Assembly: GCF_900129055.1 (NCBI RefSeq)
Contig: NZ_FQUZ01000010.1
Coordinates: forward strand, 26,451 to 90,450
DNA: 64,000 nucleotides
From: Lampropedia hyalina DSM 16112
GTDB lineage: Bacteria; Pseudomonadota; Gammaproteobacteria; Burkholderiales; Burkholderiaceae_C
Direction of reading: 5' to 3'
The position numbers were made by a program, and so were the translations under genes. Shown in pieces: positions 8,641 to 17,167 of the stretch. Each line of letters starts with the position of its first letter. Position 1 is the stretch's first letter. The notes below the pieces were generated by a model, which saw only the letters and a program-made list of their open reading frames with translations, did not search any database and had not been told where the DNA came from.

Positions 8641-9579
8641 TTACTTGTAGGTGTCCAGCGCGGAATAGTCGTGGTACTTGTTGATTTCCACATCGTCGAG
8701 CACGGCCAGTGCATCGGGGGTGAGCACGGCCAGCGAGCAGTACAGGGAGATCAGGTAGGACGCAATCGCGTGGTTGTTGATGCCCATGAAACGCACCGAC
8801 AGGCCGGGGCTTTGCTCACCGGGCAGGCCGGGCTGGAACAGGCCCACCACGCCCTGGCGGCGGTCGCCCACGCGCAGCAGCAGAATCTTGGACTTGCCAT
8901 CGGCCACTGGCACCTTGTTGGAAGGAATCAGTGGAATGCCGCGCCAGGTGATGAACTGCGAGCCGAACAGGCTGACGGTGGGCGGCGGCGTGCCACGGCG
9001 GGTGGCTTCACGGCCAAAGGCCGCAATGGCCAGCGGGTGTGCCAGGAAGAATGCGGGCTCCTTCCAGACCTTGGTGAGCAGTTCGTCCAGATCGTCGGGC
9101 GTGGGCGCGCCGGTGAGCGGAAAGATGCGCTGCTCTTCCGACACCTGGGCCAGCAGGCCGTAGTCGGGGTTGTTGATGAGTTCGCTTTCCTGGTTTTCCT
9201 TGATGGTCTCGATGGTCAGGCGCAACTGTTCCTTGATCTGGTCGTGCGGGCTGCTGTAGAGATCGGAAATGCGGGTGTGCACGTCCAGCACGGTGGAGAC
9301 GGCATTCAGGAAATACTCGCGGGGCTTCTCGTCGTAATCGACGAAGGTGCGCGGGAGCTGGAACTCGTCTTCCTTGGCGGTGCAGGTGACCTTGATGTTC
9401 TCTGGGTTCTTGACCTGATTGACGCGGTAGATACCGGCTTCCACAGGCACCCATTGCAGCAGATGGGTCAGCCAGCGGGGGCTGATGGTGGCCAGCTGCG
9501 GGGCAGTCTTGGTGGCATTGGCTAGTTGTCTTGCGGCATTGTCGCCAAGGGCGGTGGTTCCACCAACGGTTGCGGTCAT
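8641..9579 (-). CDS. Family 2A encapsulin nanocompartment shell protein (SrpI-like)
   Basis: A 312-residue HK97-fold shell protein. It is recognised by family 2A features: ISPRWLTHLLQWVPVEAG near residue 33, then TIKENQESELINNPDYG, LTKVWKEPAFFLAHP, and the C-terminal MGINNHAIASYLISLYCS. Many copies assemble into a T=1 icosahedral cage of roughly 25 nm. Sulfur-related cargo desulfurases are the known partner, and one is encoded 15 bp downstream here. The start at ATG 9579 has GGGAG eight bases upstream. The roughly 200-bp AT-rich gap upstream suggests it has its own promoter within the sulfur operon. Phage HK97 capsid ancestry is family knowledge; no phage genes are nearby. Confidence 0.94.
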   Translation of the reverse strand: MTATVGGTTALGDNAARQLANATKTAPQLATISPRWLTHLLQWVPVEAGIYRVNQVKNPENIKVTCTAKEDEFQLPRTFVDYDEKPREYFLNAVSTVLDVHTRISDLYSSPHDQIKEQLRLTIETIKENQESELINNPDYGLLAQVSEEQRIFPLTGAPTPDDLDELLTKVWKEPAFFLAHPLAIAAFGREATRRGTPPPTVSLFGSQFITWRGIPLIPSNKVPVADGKSKILLLRVGDRRQGVVGLFQPGLPGEQSPGLSVRFMGINNHAIASYLISLYCSLAVLTPDALAVLDDVEINKYHDYSALDTYK

Positions 9580-9779
9580 AACGAAAACTCCCTATTCTGA
9601 AGATTGAGGATCAGATGAAAAAACCGTGCGCATTGCCCAATCAATGCAGGCTGCGCACACTGCAAAAACAGCCGACAGTTTCCAGTCACAGGGGCTTTCC
9701 CTCAACCGGCTATCACCATCAATATATGCCGCAAAGAAATATGTTTATTCAATATCGTTATATATAAACACCATAAAGC
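9580..9779 (-). promoter_or_regulatory. AT-rich intergenic region upstream of the encapsulin gene
   Basis: These 200 bp lie between the XRE regulator and the shell gene, in an operon whose other junctions are 15 bp, 60 bp or overlapping. Bases 9715-9790 are strongly A/T-rich (several TATATA/ATAT tracts) in a GC-rich genome, as expected for a promoter. On the minus strand TTGAAT (from 9752) is followed by CATATATT about 18 bases on, a possible -35/-10 pair. The neighbouring XRE protein is the obvious candidate binder, but no clear palindrome stands out. Confidence 0.45.
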
Positions 9780-10070
9780 TCACATACCGCATGAAGACGA
9801 TTCGGCAAATGGACTTCGGCGGCGTTTCTCAATCGCTTCGCAATGAGCGAAAACCTCGGTGACGCTGGCATTGAAGGCCAGTGCCAGTTTCTCCACCGTG
9901 ACCACGGAAGGCACGACCCGGCCGCGTTCAATCTCCCCGATGTACGAGCGATTCAGGCCCGAATGTCCGGCCAGCTCCTCCTGCGACCAGCCCTGGCGTT
10001 CGCGCAACTGGCGCACGGTGATGCCGAAGTTCTCGACCAGTGTGCTGGAAAAGACCACTCCTGTATTCAT
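9780..10070 (-). CDS. XRE-family HTH regulator within the encapsulin operon
   Basis: A 96-residue single-domain protein. The HTH covers about residues 17-72 (ITVRQLRERQGWSQEELAGHSG, of which LAGHSGLNRSYIGEIERGR holds the recognition helix), of the Cro/C1 type with the RSYIGEIERG signature. No ligand-binding domain follows; the tail is short and basic (EKRRRS) with one Cys in CEAIEK and one near the C-terminus. Its ATG overlaps the stop of the serine acetyltransferase gene (ATGA at 10067-10070), so it is translationally coupled to it. It sits upstream of the shell gene, so I infer autoregulation and control of the encapsulin promoter. Whether it represses or activates is not visible. Confidence 0.88.
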   Translation of the reverse strand: MNTGVVFSSTLVENFGITVRQLRERQGWSQEELAGHSGLNRSYIGEIERGRVVPSVVTVEKLALAFNASVTEVFAHCEAIEKRRRSPFAESSSCGM

Positions 10071-10972
10071 GGCTTGTCCCTTTGCAGGCTGGCCTGCGAC
10101 ACGCTGGCCCCTGGCGGAATGCTTTCGGTGACCCAGACATTGCCACCAATCTGCGCGCCCTTGCCCAGCGTGACCCGCCCCAGAATCGTCGCCCCAGCGT
10201 AGATCACCACATCGTCCTCCACCACTGGATGGCGCGGCTGCCCTTTGAGCAGATTGCCTGCCTCGTCCCTGGCAAAGCGGCGCGCGCCCAGCGTCACCGC
10301 CTGGTAGATGCGCACGTTGTGGCCGATTTCGGCGGTTTCGCCAATCACCACCCCCGTGCCGTGGTCGATGAAGAAACCCGAGCCGATCTGTGCCCCCGGA
10401 TGAATGTCGATACCGGTCTGACTGTGCGCCAGTTCGGAGATCATGCGTGCCAGCAGACGCAAGCCCTGCCGGTACAGCACATGGGCAATGCGGTGGTGAA
10501 TCATGGCCAGAATGCCAGGATAGGAAAGCAGGATTTCGTCCACACCCAGCGCGGCCGGATCGCCCCGATAGGCTGCCAGCACATCGCTGTCGAGCAGGCG
10601 GCGAATGGTGGGCAATTCGCGCACCAGGGTCTGCACCGCCGCTTCAGCCTGCGAGCGAAGCTGTGCCCCATCGCGCTGACCATGCAGGCGGGCATTGAAG
10701 TTCAACTCCAGCGTGGCCTGCTGCACCAGAGCCTGCAATGCAGCGTTGAGCGTATAGCCCACATAGTAGTCTTCGTTCTCGTGGCGCAGGTCTGTCGGCC
10801 CCAGGCGCATCGGAAACAACGCACCCTTGAGCTGTTCCACGATATGCTGTACCGCATCGATGGACGGCAATTCGCGTGCAGCCGGATCCTTGACCCGCTG
10901 CTGCGACTCACGCCATTCATCCCGCACCTGGTGCAGTGCCTGCACCACCTCACTCACATCAAACTGGGCCAA
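10067..10972 (-). CDS. epsC: Serine O-acetyltransferase (long EpsC/SAT type)
   Basis: A 301-residue enzyme that acetylates L-serine with acetyl-CoA to O-acetylserine, the direct precursor for cysteine. The N-terminal helical domain is followed by a left-handed beta-helix of hexapeptide repeats (IDIHPGAQIGSGFFIDHGTG, VVIGETAEIGHNVRIYQAVT, VIYAGATILGRVTLGKGAQI). The catalytic His/Asp context DIHPGA and DHGTG is present. The start is TTG at 10972 with GGAG eight bases upstream; no ATG gives a complete domain. It is the second gene of the operon, 60 bp after the rhodanese gene, and overlaps the XRE gene by 4 bp. Family 2A encapsulin loci often carry this enzyme, which would feed cysteine to the caged desulfurase. 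Confidence 0.92.
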   Translation of the reverse strand: MAQFDVSEVVQALHQVRDEWRESQQRVKDPAARELPSIDAVQHIVEQLKGALFPMRLGPTDLRHENEDYYVGYTLNAALQALVQQATLELNFNARLHGQRDGAQLRSQAEAAVQTLVRELPTIRRLLDSDVLAAYRGDPAALGVDEILLSYPGILAMIHHRIAHVLYRQGLRLLARMISELAHSQTGIDIHPGAQIGSGFFIDHGTGVVIGETAEIGHNVRIYQAVTLGARRFARDEAGNLLKGQPRHPVVEDDVVIYAGATILGRVTLGKGAQIGGNVWVTESIPPGASVSQASLQRDKP

Positions 10973-11032
10973 TTGATTTCTCCGCAGGGCAATCGTTATT
11001 TTTCTGGACAGAAGGAAGGCTCAGGGGGCGAA

Positions 11033-11512
11033 TCAGTCCTGCACCCAGGGCAGACCACGGAAACGCCAGCCATCGGCATGACCGCGCTGCCCCGTGGCAT
11101 CGATCTCGCCCTCGAATCCTTCCAGCACATTGAAGACGTGGGTGAAGCCTGCCTGGGTAGCGGCCTGGGCAGCCGAGACCGACCGCTTGCCCGAGCGGCA
11201 CAACAGCAGGGCCACGGCTTCCTTGCCACCGCGCGAGGCCAGCTTGGCTTCCAGCTCGCGCACGAAACGGGGGTTGCGCGTCAGTGCCGTGCCAGTGGCC
11301 CATGGCACATGGACATTGCCGGGCACCTGCCCGACAAACTTGAGTTCTTCCGCAGAACGCACATCCACCAGAGCCGCCTCGCCGCTCTGGAGCAAGTCCC
11401 ACGCCTGCTGGGGCGTGACACTGCCTGCATAGCCCAGTTGGGCGGCGATGGATTTTTCCAGTTCTTCCCGCAGAATTTCTGGAATGCTGATTTCTGCAAT
11501 GTCGTCGGCCAT
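11033..11512 (-). CDS. Rhodanese-like sulfurtransferase
   Basis: A 159-residue single-domain rhodanese. The active loop is CRSGKRS with Cys105, in LLLCRSGKRSVSAA, and the N-terminal region has the ALVDVRSAEEL motif. It should carry a persulfide on Cys105 and move sulfur between donors and acceptors. About 28 residues precede the domain. The start is ATG at 11512 with AAGGA upstream. It is the first gene of the sulfur encapsulin operon. Rhodaneses are a usual companion of family 2A encapsulins, so it probably delivers to or collects sulfur from the compartment in the cytosol. Confidence 0.92.
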   Translation of the reverse strand: MADDIAEISIPEILREELEKSIAAQLGYAGSVTPQQAWDLLQSGEAALVDVRSAEELKFVGQVPGNVHVPWATGTALTRNPRFVRELEAKLASRGGKEAVALLLCRSGKRSVSAAQAATQAGFTHVFNVLEGFEGEIDATGQRGHADGWRFRGLPWVQD

Positions 11513-11848
11513 CTCGATTTCCTTTCTTGTTGGTCTTGCATGGTGTCTAAAGCCGACAATTTAGTTTTTTTTCAGTCAAACCACAAAGAATAAAAAGATT
11601 TTTCAATATACAGAAAAGTAATTTTTGTGTAGGACAGGTCATCCACCAGATTCGCCATCGCGCAAACCTTCCTTAATGCAAGCAAACCCTTGCGAAGCAG
11701 TCCACAAAGCCCCCGCAATGGCTGGTTCAAGACGAGCGTCATACAATGGAACCTGCACCGACCGCCCACAAGGAGACAAGGTTGGTGCAATGGACTTTTT
11801 ACCTATTTTCCCCAGGGCCACAGCCCGACACCAGTCGCATTCAATACC
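11513..11848. promoter_or_regulatory. Divergent intergenic region, sulfur operon / maeB
   Basis: This 336-bp gap has an A/T-rich half (11555-11640) next to the rhodanese gene and a GC-rich half next to maeB. On the minus strand TTGAAA and TTGACT hexamers occur within 60 bp, candidate -35 elements for the sulfur operon, but no well-spaced -10 was found. On the plus strand TACAAT (11742-11747) is a good -10 match for maeB with a poor -35. No gene is seen in it. Confidence 0.4.
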
Positions 11849-14152
11849 ATGCCTGACAACAGCACCCCGATTCAAAAAAGCGTTTTGCTGCGCGAAGCAG
11901 CCCTGGAATACCACGAGAAACCCAAGCCGGGCAAGATAGGGGTAATGGCAACCAAGCAGCTCATCAACCAGCATGATCTGTCGCTGGCCTACTCGCCCGG
12001 CGTGGCCGCGCCCTGCGAGGAAATCCAGAAAGATCCCGCCAACGCGGCCCGTTACACCAGCCGCGCCAATCTGGTGGGTGTCATCAGCAACGGCACTGCC
12101 GTGCTGGGTCTGGGCAACATCGGCGCACTGGCCAGCAAGCCTGTCATGGAAGGCAAGGCGGTGCTGTTCAAGAAGTTCTCCGGCATCGATGTATTCGACA
12201 TCGAAATCGACGAGCTGGACCCCGACAAGCTGATCGACATCATCGCCTCGCTGGAGCCGACCTTCGGCGGTATCAACCTCGAAGACATCAAGGCCCCCGA
12301 GTGCTTCTACATTGAGCGCGAGCTGCGCAAGCGCATGAAGATTCCGGTCTTCCACGACGACCAGCACGGCACGGCCATCGTGGTCGGTGCGGCGGTGCTG
12401 GGCGGCCTGAAAGTGGTGGGCAAGGACATCCGCGAAGTGAAGCTGGTGACATCCGGCGCGGGTGCGGCCGCGCTGGCCTGCCTGGGCCTGTTGCTCAAGC
12501 TGGGCCTGCCACGCGAGAACATCTGGGTCACGGACATCCACGGGCTGGTCTATGAAGGCCGCACCGAGCTGATGGACGAAACCAAGGCGGCCTTCGTCCA
12601 GAAAACCGAGCAACGCACCCTGGCCGAAGCCATCGACGGTGCAGACGTGTTCCTGGGACTGTCGGCAGGCGGCGTGCTCAAGCAGGACATGGTGGCCCGC
12701 ATGGCCGCCAAGCCGCTGATTCTGGCACTGGCCAACCCCAGCCCGGAAATCAACCCCGACGATGTCAAGGCCGTGCGCGACGATGCCGTCATTGCCACCG
12801 GCCGCACCGACTACCCCAACCAGGTGAACAACGTCCTGTGCTTCCCCTACATCTTCCGGGGGGCACTGGACTGTGGCGCGACCGCCATCACCGACGAGAT
12901 GGAAATCGCCGCCGTCAATGCCATCGTTGATCTGGCGCAGGCCGAGCAGAGCGAGGAAGTGGCACGCGCCTATGTGGGTGAAAAACTCAGCTTCGGGCCG
13001 GAATACGTCATTCCCAAGCCATTCGATCCGCGCCTGATGACCAATATCGCACCTGCGGTGGCACAGGCCGCACACGACAGCGGTGTGGCTCTGCGTCCCA
13101 TCACCGACATGGATGCCTATCGCCAGAGCCTGCAAAACTTCGTCTATGCCTCCGGCACGATGATGAAGCCCATCATCCGCGCTGCCAAAAACTCCAGCAA
13201 CAAGCGCATCGCCTATGCCGAAGGCGAGGAAGAGCGCATTCTGCGCGCCGCCCAGATCGTGGTGGACGACAAGATTGCACGCCCCACGCTGATTGGCCGC
13301 CCCTCCGTCATTGCCCAGCGCATCGAAAAATTCGGGCTGCGCCTCAAAGAGGACCGCGACTACGATGTCATCAACGTAGAGAAGGACGACCGCTATAACG
13401 ACTTCTGGAAAACCTATTACCAGATGACGGCACGCAAGGGCGTGACCCAGCCGATTGCCAAGATCGAAATGCGCCGCCGCCTGGCCCTGATCGGCAGCAT
13501 GCTGCTGCACAAAGGCTACGTCGATGGCCTGATTACCGGCACCTGGGGCCACAGCAACATGCACCTGCACTACATTGACCAGGTGATCGGCAAGAAACCC
13601 GGTGCCAAGACCTACGCGGCCATGAACGCGCTGATTCTGCCCGACCGGCAAATCTTCCTGGTCGATACCCACGTCAATTACGACCCCAGCGCAGAGCAAC
13701 TGGCAGAAATCACCATCGCTGCCGCCGAAGAAGTGCAACGCTTCGGCATCCACCCGCGTGTGGCCCTGCTCTCGCATTCCAGCTTCGGCAGCAGCAACCA
13801 GCCCAGTGCCGTGAAAATGCGCGAAACACTGGAATTGCTGAAGATTCAAGCCCCTTGGCTGGACGTGGACGGCGAGATGCACGGCGATCTGGCCCTCGAT
13901 GGCAATGCCCGCGCCACCTACCTGCCCGACTCTCCGCTGCAAGGCAATGCCAACCTGCTGGTACTGCCGAACATCGATGCGGCCAACATCGCCTACAACC
14001 TGCTGAAGGTGGCGGCAGGCAACAACATTGCCATCGGCCCCATCCTGCTCAATGCCGCCAAGCCCGTGCATGTGCTCACCCCCAGCACCACGGTGCGCCG
14101 CATCGTCAATATGACGGCCCTGGCGGTGGTGGATGCCAGCTCGCCGCGCTGA
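11849..14152 (+). CDS. maeB: NADP-dependent malic enzyme with phosphotransacetylase-like domain
   Basis: A 767-residue cytosolic enzyme that decarboxylates malate to pyruvate with NADP+. Residues 1 to about 430 are the malic enzyme core ([23 protein letters not shown], the cofactor Rossmann motif [14 protein letters not shown], and ALANPSPEI). Residues about 430-767 are the phosphate acetyltransferase-like domain found in MaeB proteins, thought to be regulatory (acetyl-CoA) rather than catalytic. The length agrees with MaeB (about 760). The ATG at 11849 ([12 protein letters not shown]) is preferred to upstream in-frame starts, which would add a non-conserved 53-residue leader. It is transcribed away from the sulfur operon. 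Confidence 0.95.
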   Translation: MPDNSTPIQKSVLLREAALEYHEKPKPGKIGVMATKQLINQHDLSLAYSPGVAAPCEEIQKDPANAARYTSRANLVGVISNGTAVLGLGNIGALASKPVMEGKAVLFKKFSGIDVFDIEIDELDPDKLIDIIASLEPTFGGINLEDIKAPECFYIERELRKRMKIPVFHDDQHGTAIVVGAAVLGGLKVVGKDIREVKLVTSGAGAAALACLGLLLKLGLPRENIWVTDIHGLVYEGRTELMDETKAAFVQKTEQRTLAEAIDGADVFLGLSAGGVLKQDMVARMAAKPLILALANPSPEINPDDVKAVRDDAVIATGRTDYPNQVNNVLCFPYIFRGALDCGATAITDEMEIAAVNAIVDLAQAEQSEEVARAYVGEKLSFGPEYVIPKPFDPRLMTNIAPAVAQAAHDSGVALRPITDMDAYRQSLQNFVYASGTMMKPIIRAAKNSSNKRIAYAEGEEERILRAAQIVVDDKIARPTLIGRPSVIAQRIEKFGLRLKEDRDYDVINVEKDDRYNDFWKTYYQMTARKGVTQPIAKIEMRRRLALIGSMLLHKGYVDGLITGTWGHSNMHLHYIDQVIGKKPGAKTYAAMNALILPDRQIFLVDTHVNYDPSAEQLAEITIAAAEEVQRFGIHPRVALLSHSSFGSSNQPSAVKMRETLELLKIQAPWLDVDGEMHGDLALDGNARATYLPDSPLQGNANLLVLPNIDAANIAYNLLKVAAGNNIAIGPILLNAAKPVHVLTPSTTVRRIVNMTALAVVDASSPR

Positions 14153-14168
14153 GAGCGACGACACGCGT

Positions 14169-14507
14169 ATGCCTGCCTTCCAGCAGCCACCCGCTGCCCG
14201 CCCGCCGCGCCGCAACCAGCCCGTGACGCTGGAGCAGGCAGCGCATGAAGCCCCGATGCTGGCGCACCTGCTGCGGCAGGCCCAGCAATCACAGGCCATG
14301 CTGGCCCTGGTGCAGGCACTGGTTCCCCCCGGCCTGTTCCGCAGTCTGCGTGCCGGAGCAGTGGAAAATCAGCAATGGTGCCTGTTCGTGGCCAATGCCC
14401 CGGCGGCAGCCAAGCTGCGCCAGCTCACCCCGGCCCTGACAGCGCATCTGCGCACCAAGGGCTACGCCATTCAGGGCATTCGGGTGCTGGTGTCACCGGT
14501 ACGGTAA
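14169..14507 (+). CDS. DUF721 (DciA-like) small protein
   Basis: A 112-residue protein with a basic, proline-rich N-terminus followed by a DUF721 domain (about residues 35-110: LVPPGLFRSLRAG, WCLFVANAPAAAKLRQLTP, GIRVLVSPVR). DUF721 includes DciA, the helicase-loading factor of many bacteria that lack DnaC, and related nucleic-acid-binding proteins. The ATG at 14169 lies 16 bp after the maeB stop; an ATG at 14133 inside maeB would add 12 residues. Function as a replication factor is inferred from family only. Confidence 0.72.
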   Translation: MPAFQQPPAARPPRRNQPVTLEQAAHEAPMLAHLLRQAQQSQAMLALVQALVPPGLFRSLRAGAVENQQWCLFVANAPAAAKLRQLTPALTAHLRTKGYAIQGIRVLVSPVR

Positions 14508-14523
14508 CGATGGCCGCCGCTTA

Positions 14524-14706
14524 GAACGTGTTTACGATCTCGGCGCGAGTGCTGTTGTGCCTCAAGAGGCGTAGCTGCAAGGCGAAAACCGCAGTCGGGC
14601 TGGTGGCCCGGCGAGGATTTTCAACGCCGCAGATGCGCCTCTTGAGGGGCAACCCACAGGGTATGGCGTAGCCATACAGCTGCGCGACGAGATCGTAAAC
14701 ACGTTC
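14524..14706. mobile_element. MITE-like inverted-repeat element 2 (183 bp)
   Basis: The ends are GAACGTGTTTACGATCTCG on the left and its exact inverse on the right; the match continues after one mismatch (CGCG). It is flanked by TTA (14521-14523) and TTA (14707-14709), giving a 3-bp duplication. The right TTA is the TAA stop codon of ribF on the minus strand. A core at about 14583-14632 is shared, inverted, with element 3 (about 23893-23943). There is no coding capacity. Confidence 0.75.
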
Positions 14707-15705
14707 TTATGGAAGGTTGAACCACGCCCGCGCATCGGCGGTGTCGCGGGCAATGCCTTCGGTCAGGGCTTGCAGGCTGGGGTATTTCAGCTCATCGTGC
14801 AGTTTGTGCAGCAATTCCACGCGGATGACCTTGCCATAGCCGCCTTCGCGCCCCAGGTGGGCAGGCCAGTCCAGGCAGTGGGTCTCCAGCAGAACACGCC
14901 CGCCATTGACATCGTTCGGATCGAGTGATGGGCGGATGCCCAGATTCGCCACCCCCGGCAAGGGCTTGTCGTCCAGCCCATGCACCTGCACAACGAAGAT
15001 GCCACTGGCAGCGGGCTTCCAGTGCTTGAAGTGCAGGTTCAGCGTGCGAAAGCCATCGCTGGCAGCCGTGCTGCTGGCCCCCAGTTGCCGCCCCAGCTTG
15101 CGCCCATGCAGCACATGGCCGCTGATGGCATAGGGCCTGCCCAGCAGTTCGGCGGCATCGGCCATGCGCCCTTCGCGCAGCGCGTGGCGCACCTCCGAAC
15201 TGGACACACGCACCCCGTGAACCTCGTAGCTGTTCATGCGGGCCACGTCGAAGCCATGCTGGCGACCGAGCCGGTCCAGCAAGGCGTAATCGCCGCGCCG
15301 ATCCTTGCCGAACAGAAAATCGTCGCCCACCAGCACATACCTGGCCTGCAAGGCCTGCACCAGCACACGCTCCACGAACGCCTCTGGCTCCAGTTGTGAC
15401 AGTGCGCGGTTGAACGCCAGCATGACGGTCTGGTCGATCTGCGTCGTGCCCAGATCGGCCAGCTTGTCGCGCAGTGTGCCGATGCGTGCAGGGGCGATCT
15501 CGGGCCGGTTCAGCACCTTGGCGAAATAGTCGCGCGGGTGTGGCTCGAAGGTCAGGGCGCAACTGGTGATGCCACGGATGGCCGCCTCGTTGCGCAACAG
15601 GGCCAACATGGCCTGATGGCCCCGGTGCAGGCCGTCGAAGTTGCCGATGGTGACGGCACAGCCCTTGGCAATGCCGCTTTGGTGAATGCCGCGAAAAACT
15701 CTCAT
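14707..15705 (-). CDS. ribF: Bifunctional riboflavin kinase / FAD synthetase
   Basis: A 332-residue enzyme making FMN from riboflavin and then FAD. The N-terminal adenylyltransferase domain carries TIGNFDGLHRGHQAML (about residues 20-35) and VGDDFLFGKDRRGDY. The C-terminal flavokinase domain begins near residue 195 (GHVLHGRKLGRQLG). The usual GFPTAN motif appears as GFRTLNL and is displaced by an insert of about eight residues (ASSTAASD); the key Thr and Asn remain. I recall the same form from Comamonadaceae. The start is ATG at 15705. It lies 22 bp downstream of the TPR-methyltransferase gene on the same strand. Confidence 0.95.
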   Translation of the reverse strand: MRVFRGIHQSGIAKGCAVTIGNFDGLHRGHQAMLALLRNEAAIRGITSCALTFEPHPRDYFAKVLNRPEIAPARIGTLRDKLADLGTTQIDQTVMLAFNRALSQLEPEAFVERVLVQALQARYVLVGDDFLFGKDRRGDYALLDRLGRQHGFDVARMNSYEVHGVRVSSSEVRHALREGRMADAAELLGRPYAISGHVLHGRKLGRQLGASSTAASDGFRTLNLHFKHWKPAASGIFVVQVHGLDDKPLPGVANLGIRPSLDPNDVNGGRVLLETHCLDWPAHLGREGGYGKVIRVELLHKLHDELKYPSLQALTEGIARDTADARAWFNLP

Positions 15706-15727
15706 GGTGCTTCTTCGATCCGTTGGT

Positions 15728-17059
15728 TCAGGCAGGCTTGCGGGCTGTGATTACCACGCCCACTACCGGCTGGCCCCGTTCGGTTCGCAAGGGCTGCTCC
15801 AGCAGTTCAATCTGCACAAAACCTGCTGCTTCCAGCCAGGCTTGCAATGCGGTTTGGTGGTGCGCATAGCGGCCATTGGCTTGCAGCACATAGCCACGCT
15901 CTGCGCCAGCTTGCGCATCGGCCTTTTCGGTGGAGCCGATGAAAACCCCGCCAGCGGTCAGAATGCGCCCGGCATGGACAATGGCTTGGGCCAGATCACC
16001 CACATACGGAAATACATCCAGCGCGGTGATGATCTGGTACTGGTCGGACGGGGTATCGCGCAGTGCATCGAGCACATTCACCTGGTGCAGTTTGTCGTAC
16101 ACCCCGTGGCGCGCCGCCCTGTCCAGCATGGGGCGTGAAATATCCACCCCGACCACTGCGCCCTGCCAAGGCCCCAGGTACAGGCCCAGCAGACCCGTGC
16201 CACAACCCAGGTCAAGTAGATGCCCGTCCCTGGCAGGGAACAGGCTCCGCAGTTCTTCAGCCACCTGCTGGGGCAACTGGTAGCCCAGCACCCGCACCAT
16301 GTGGATGTCGTAGCCTTCGGCCATGCCATCGAAGCGCAAGCGCAGCAGTTCGACGGGCTGCACCGGCGGAGTCTGCCCCTGGGTCCATTGCTCGTAATAG
16401 CGGTACACGGGATCGTCGGGCTGCTGTTGCAGCAGCACCTGCACATCGGCAGCGGCCTCTGTCGGGCGTTGGGCCTCGACCAGGGCCTCCAGGCGTGCCA
16501 GACGCGCCGGGGCATTCTGCGGCTCGCGTTCCAGCACCTGTGCCCACAGCACCAGAGCCTCATCCAGCCGCCCCACGGCAGCCAGATCGCGTGCCAGATA
16601 GTCCTGCAACAGCGTGTCGTTCGAGCGCAGTTGCAGGCCCTGCTGCAACCAGCGGATGGCACGCCCCAGATCGCCACTGCGGTGGGCAATATCCACCAGA
16701 TTGAGCAGCACCGGCAATTGCGTCGGTGCCAACCGGAACACCTGATCGGCCTGCTCCAGGGCACGCGTGAAACGATTGCTGCGCGCCAGCAGCAAGGCCA
16801 GCTCCAGTTGCGCAGGCCACCATTGCGGTGCCAGCCGCGCTGCGTGCTCCAGTGCCTCGATGGCCTGATCGGTCTTGCCCGATTTCTCGGCCAGCACACC
16901 GCCCAGCATGAAGATGCGCGGATCGTTCGGATGGCTGCGCTGCGCCTGATTCAGCAACTGCGCCACTTCAGGCAGGGCATTGCGGCCCAGGGCCTGCTGG
17001 GCACGCGCCAGCAGCGCGGCCAGGGGATCGGTAGGGGTCTGGTTTGGGGTAGGCTTCAT
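15728..17059 (-). CDS. TPR-repeat protein fused to a class I methyltransferase
   Basis: A 443-residue protein. The first 220 residues or so are tandem tetratricopeptide repeats (LAALLARAQQALGRNALPEV, DQAIEALEHAARLAPQWWPA, AIRWLQQGLQLRSND). The C-terminal 200 residues are a SAM-dependent methyltransferase with LDLGCGTGLLGLYL and VVGVDISRPMLDRAA. The TPR part probably binds a protein partner; the substrate is unknown. The start at ATG 17059 (MKPTPNQTPTDP) is preferred because the upstream extension to 17140 is Arg-rich and unlike the repeats. ribF follows 22 bp downstream and may be co-transcribed. Confidence 0.82.
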   Translation of the reverse strand: MKPTPNQTPTDPLAALLARAQQALGRNALPEVAQLLNQAQRSHPNDPRIFMLGGVLAEKSGKTDQAIEALEHAARLAPQWWPAQLELALLLARSNRFTRALEQADQVFRLAPTQLPVLLNLVDIAHRSGDLGRAIRWLQQGLQLRSNDTLLQDYLARDLAAVGRLDEALVLWAQVLEREPQNAPARLARLEALVEAQRPTEAAADVQVLLQQQPDDPVYRYYEQWTQGQTPPVQPVELLRLRFDGMAEGYDIHMVRVLGYQLPQQVAEELRSLFPARDGHLLDLGCGTGLLGLYLGPWQGAVVGVDISRPMLDRAARHGVYDKLHQVNVLDALRDTPSDQYQIITALDVFPYVGDLAQAIVHAGRILTAGGVFIGSTEKADAQAGAERGYVLQANGRYAHHQTALQAWLEAAGFVQIELLEQPLRTERGQPVVGVVITARKPA

Positions 17060-17167
17060 GAAAACTCGAACAAGGGCCACGGCACGCATTGGCAGGCAAC
17101 GCACTGGCATTCGCGCCGTGGTGAAAAACAAGCCAGCCATTATGAAGGATGGCAGGCATGGGTGGCA

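Noticed and set aside
8641..9579. Prophage capsid gene
   Set aside because: The HK97-like shell protein has no neighbouring terminase, portal, protease or tail genes, and its context is a sulfur operon, so encapsulin is the better reading.
11639..14299. 886-codon minus-strand frame opposite maeB
   Set aside because: Antisense to maeB in full; sequence shows no domain and mirrors maeB codons.
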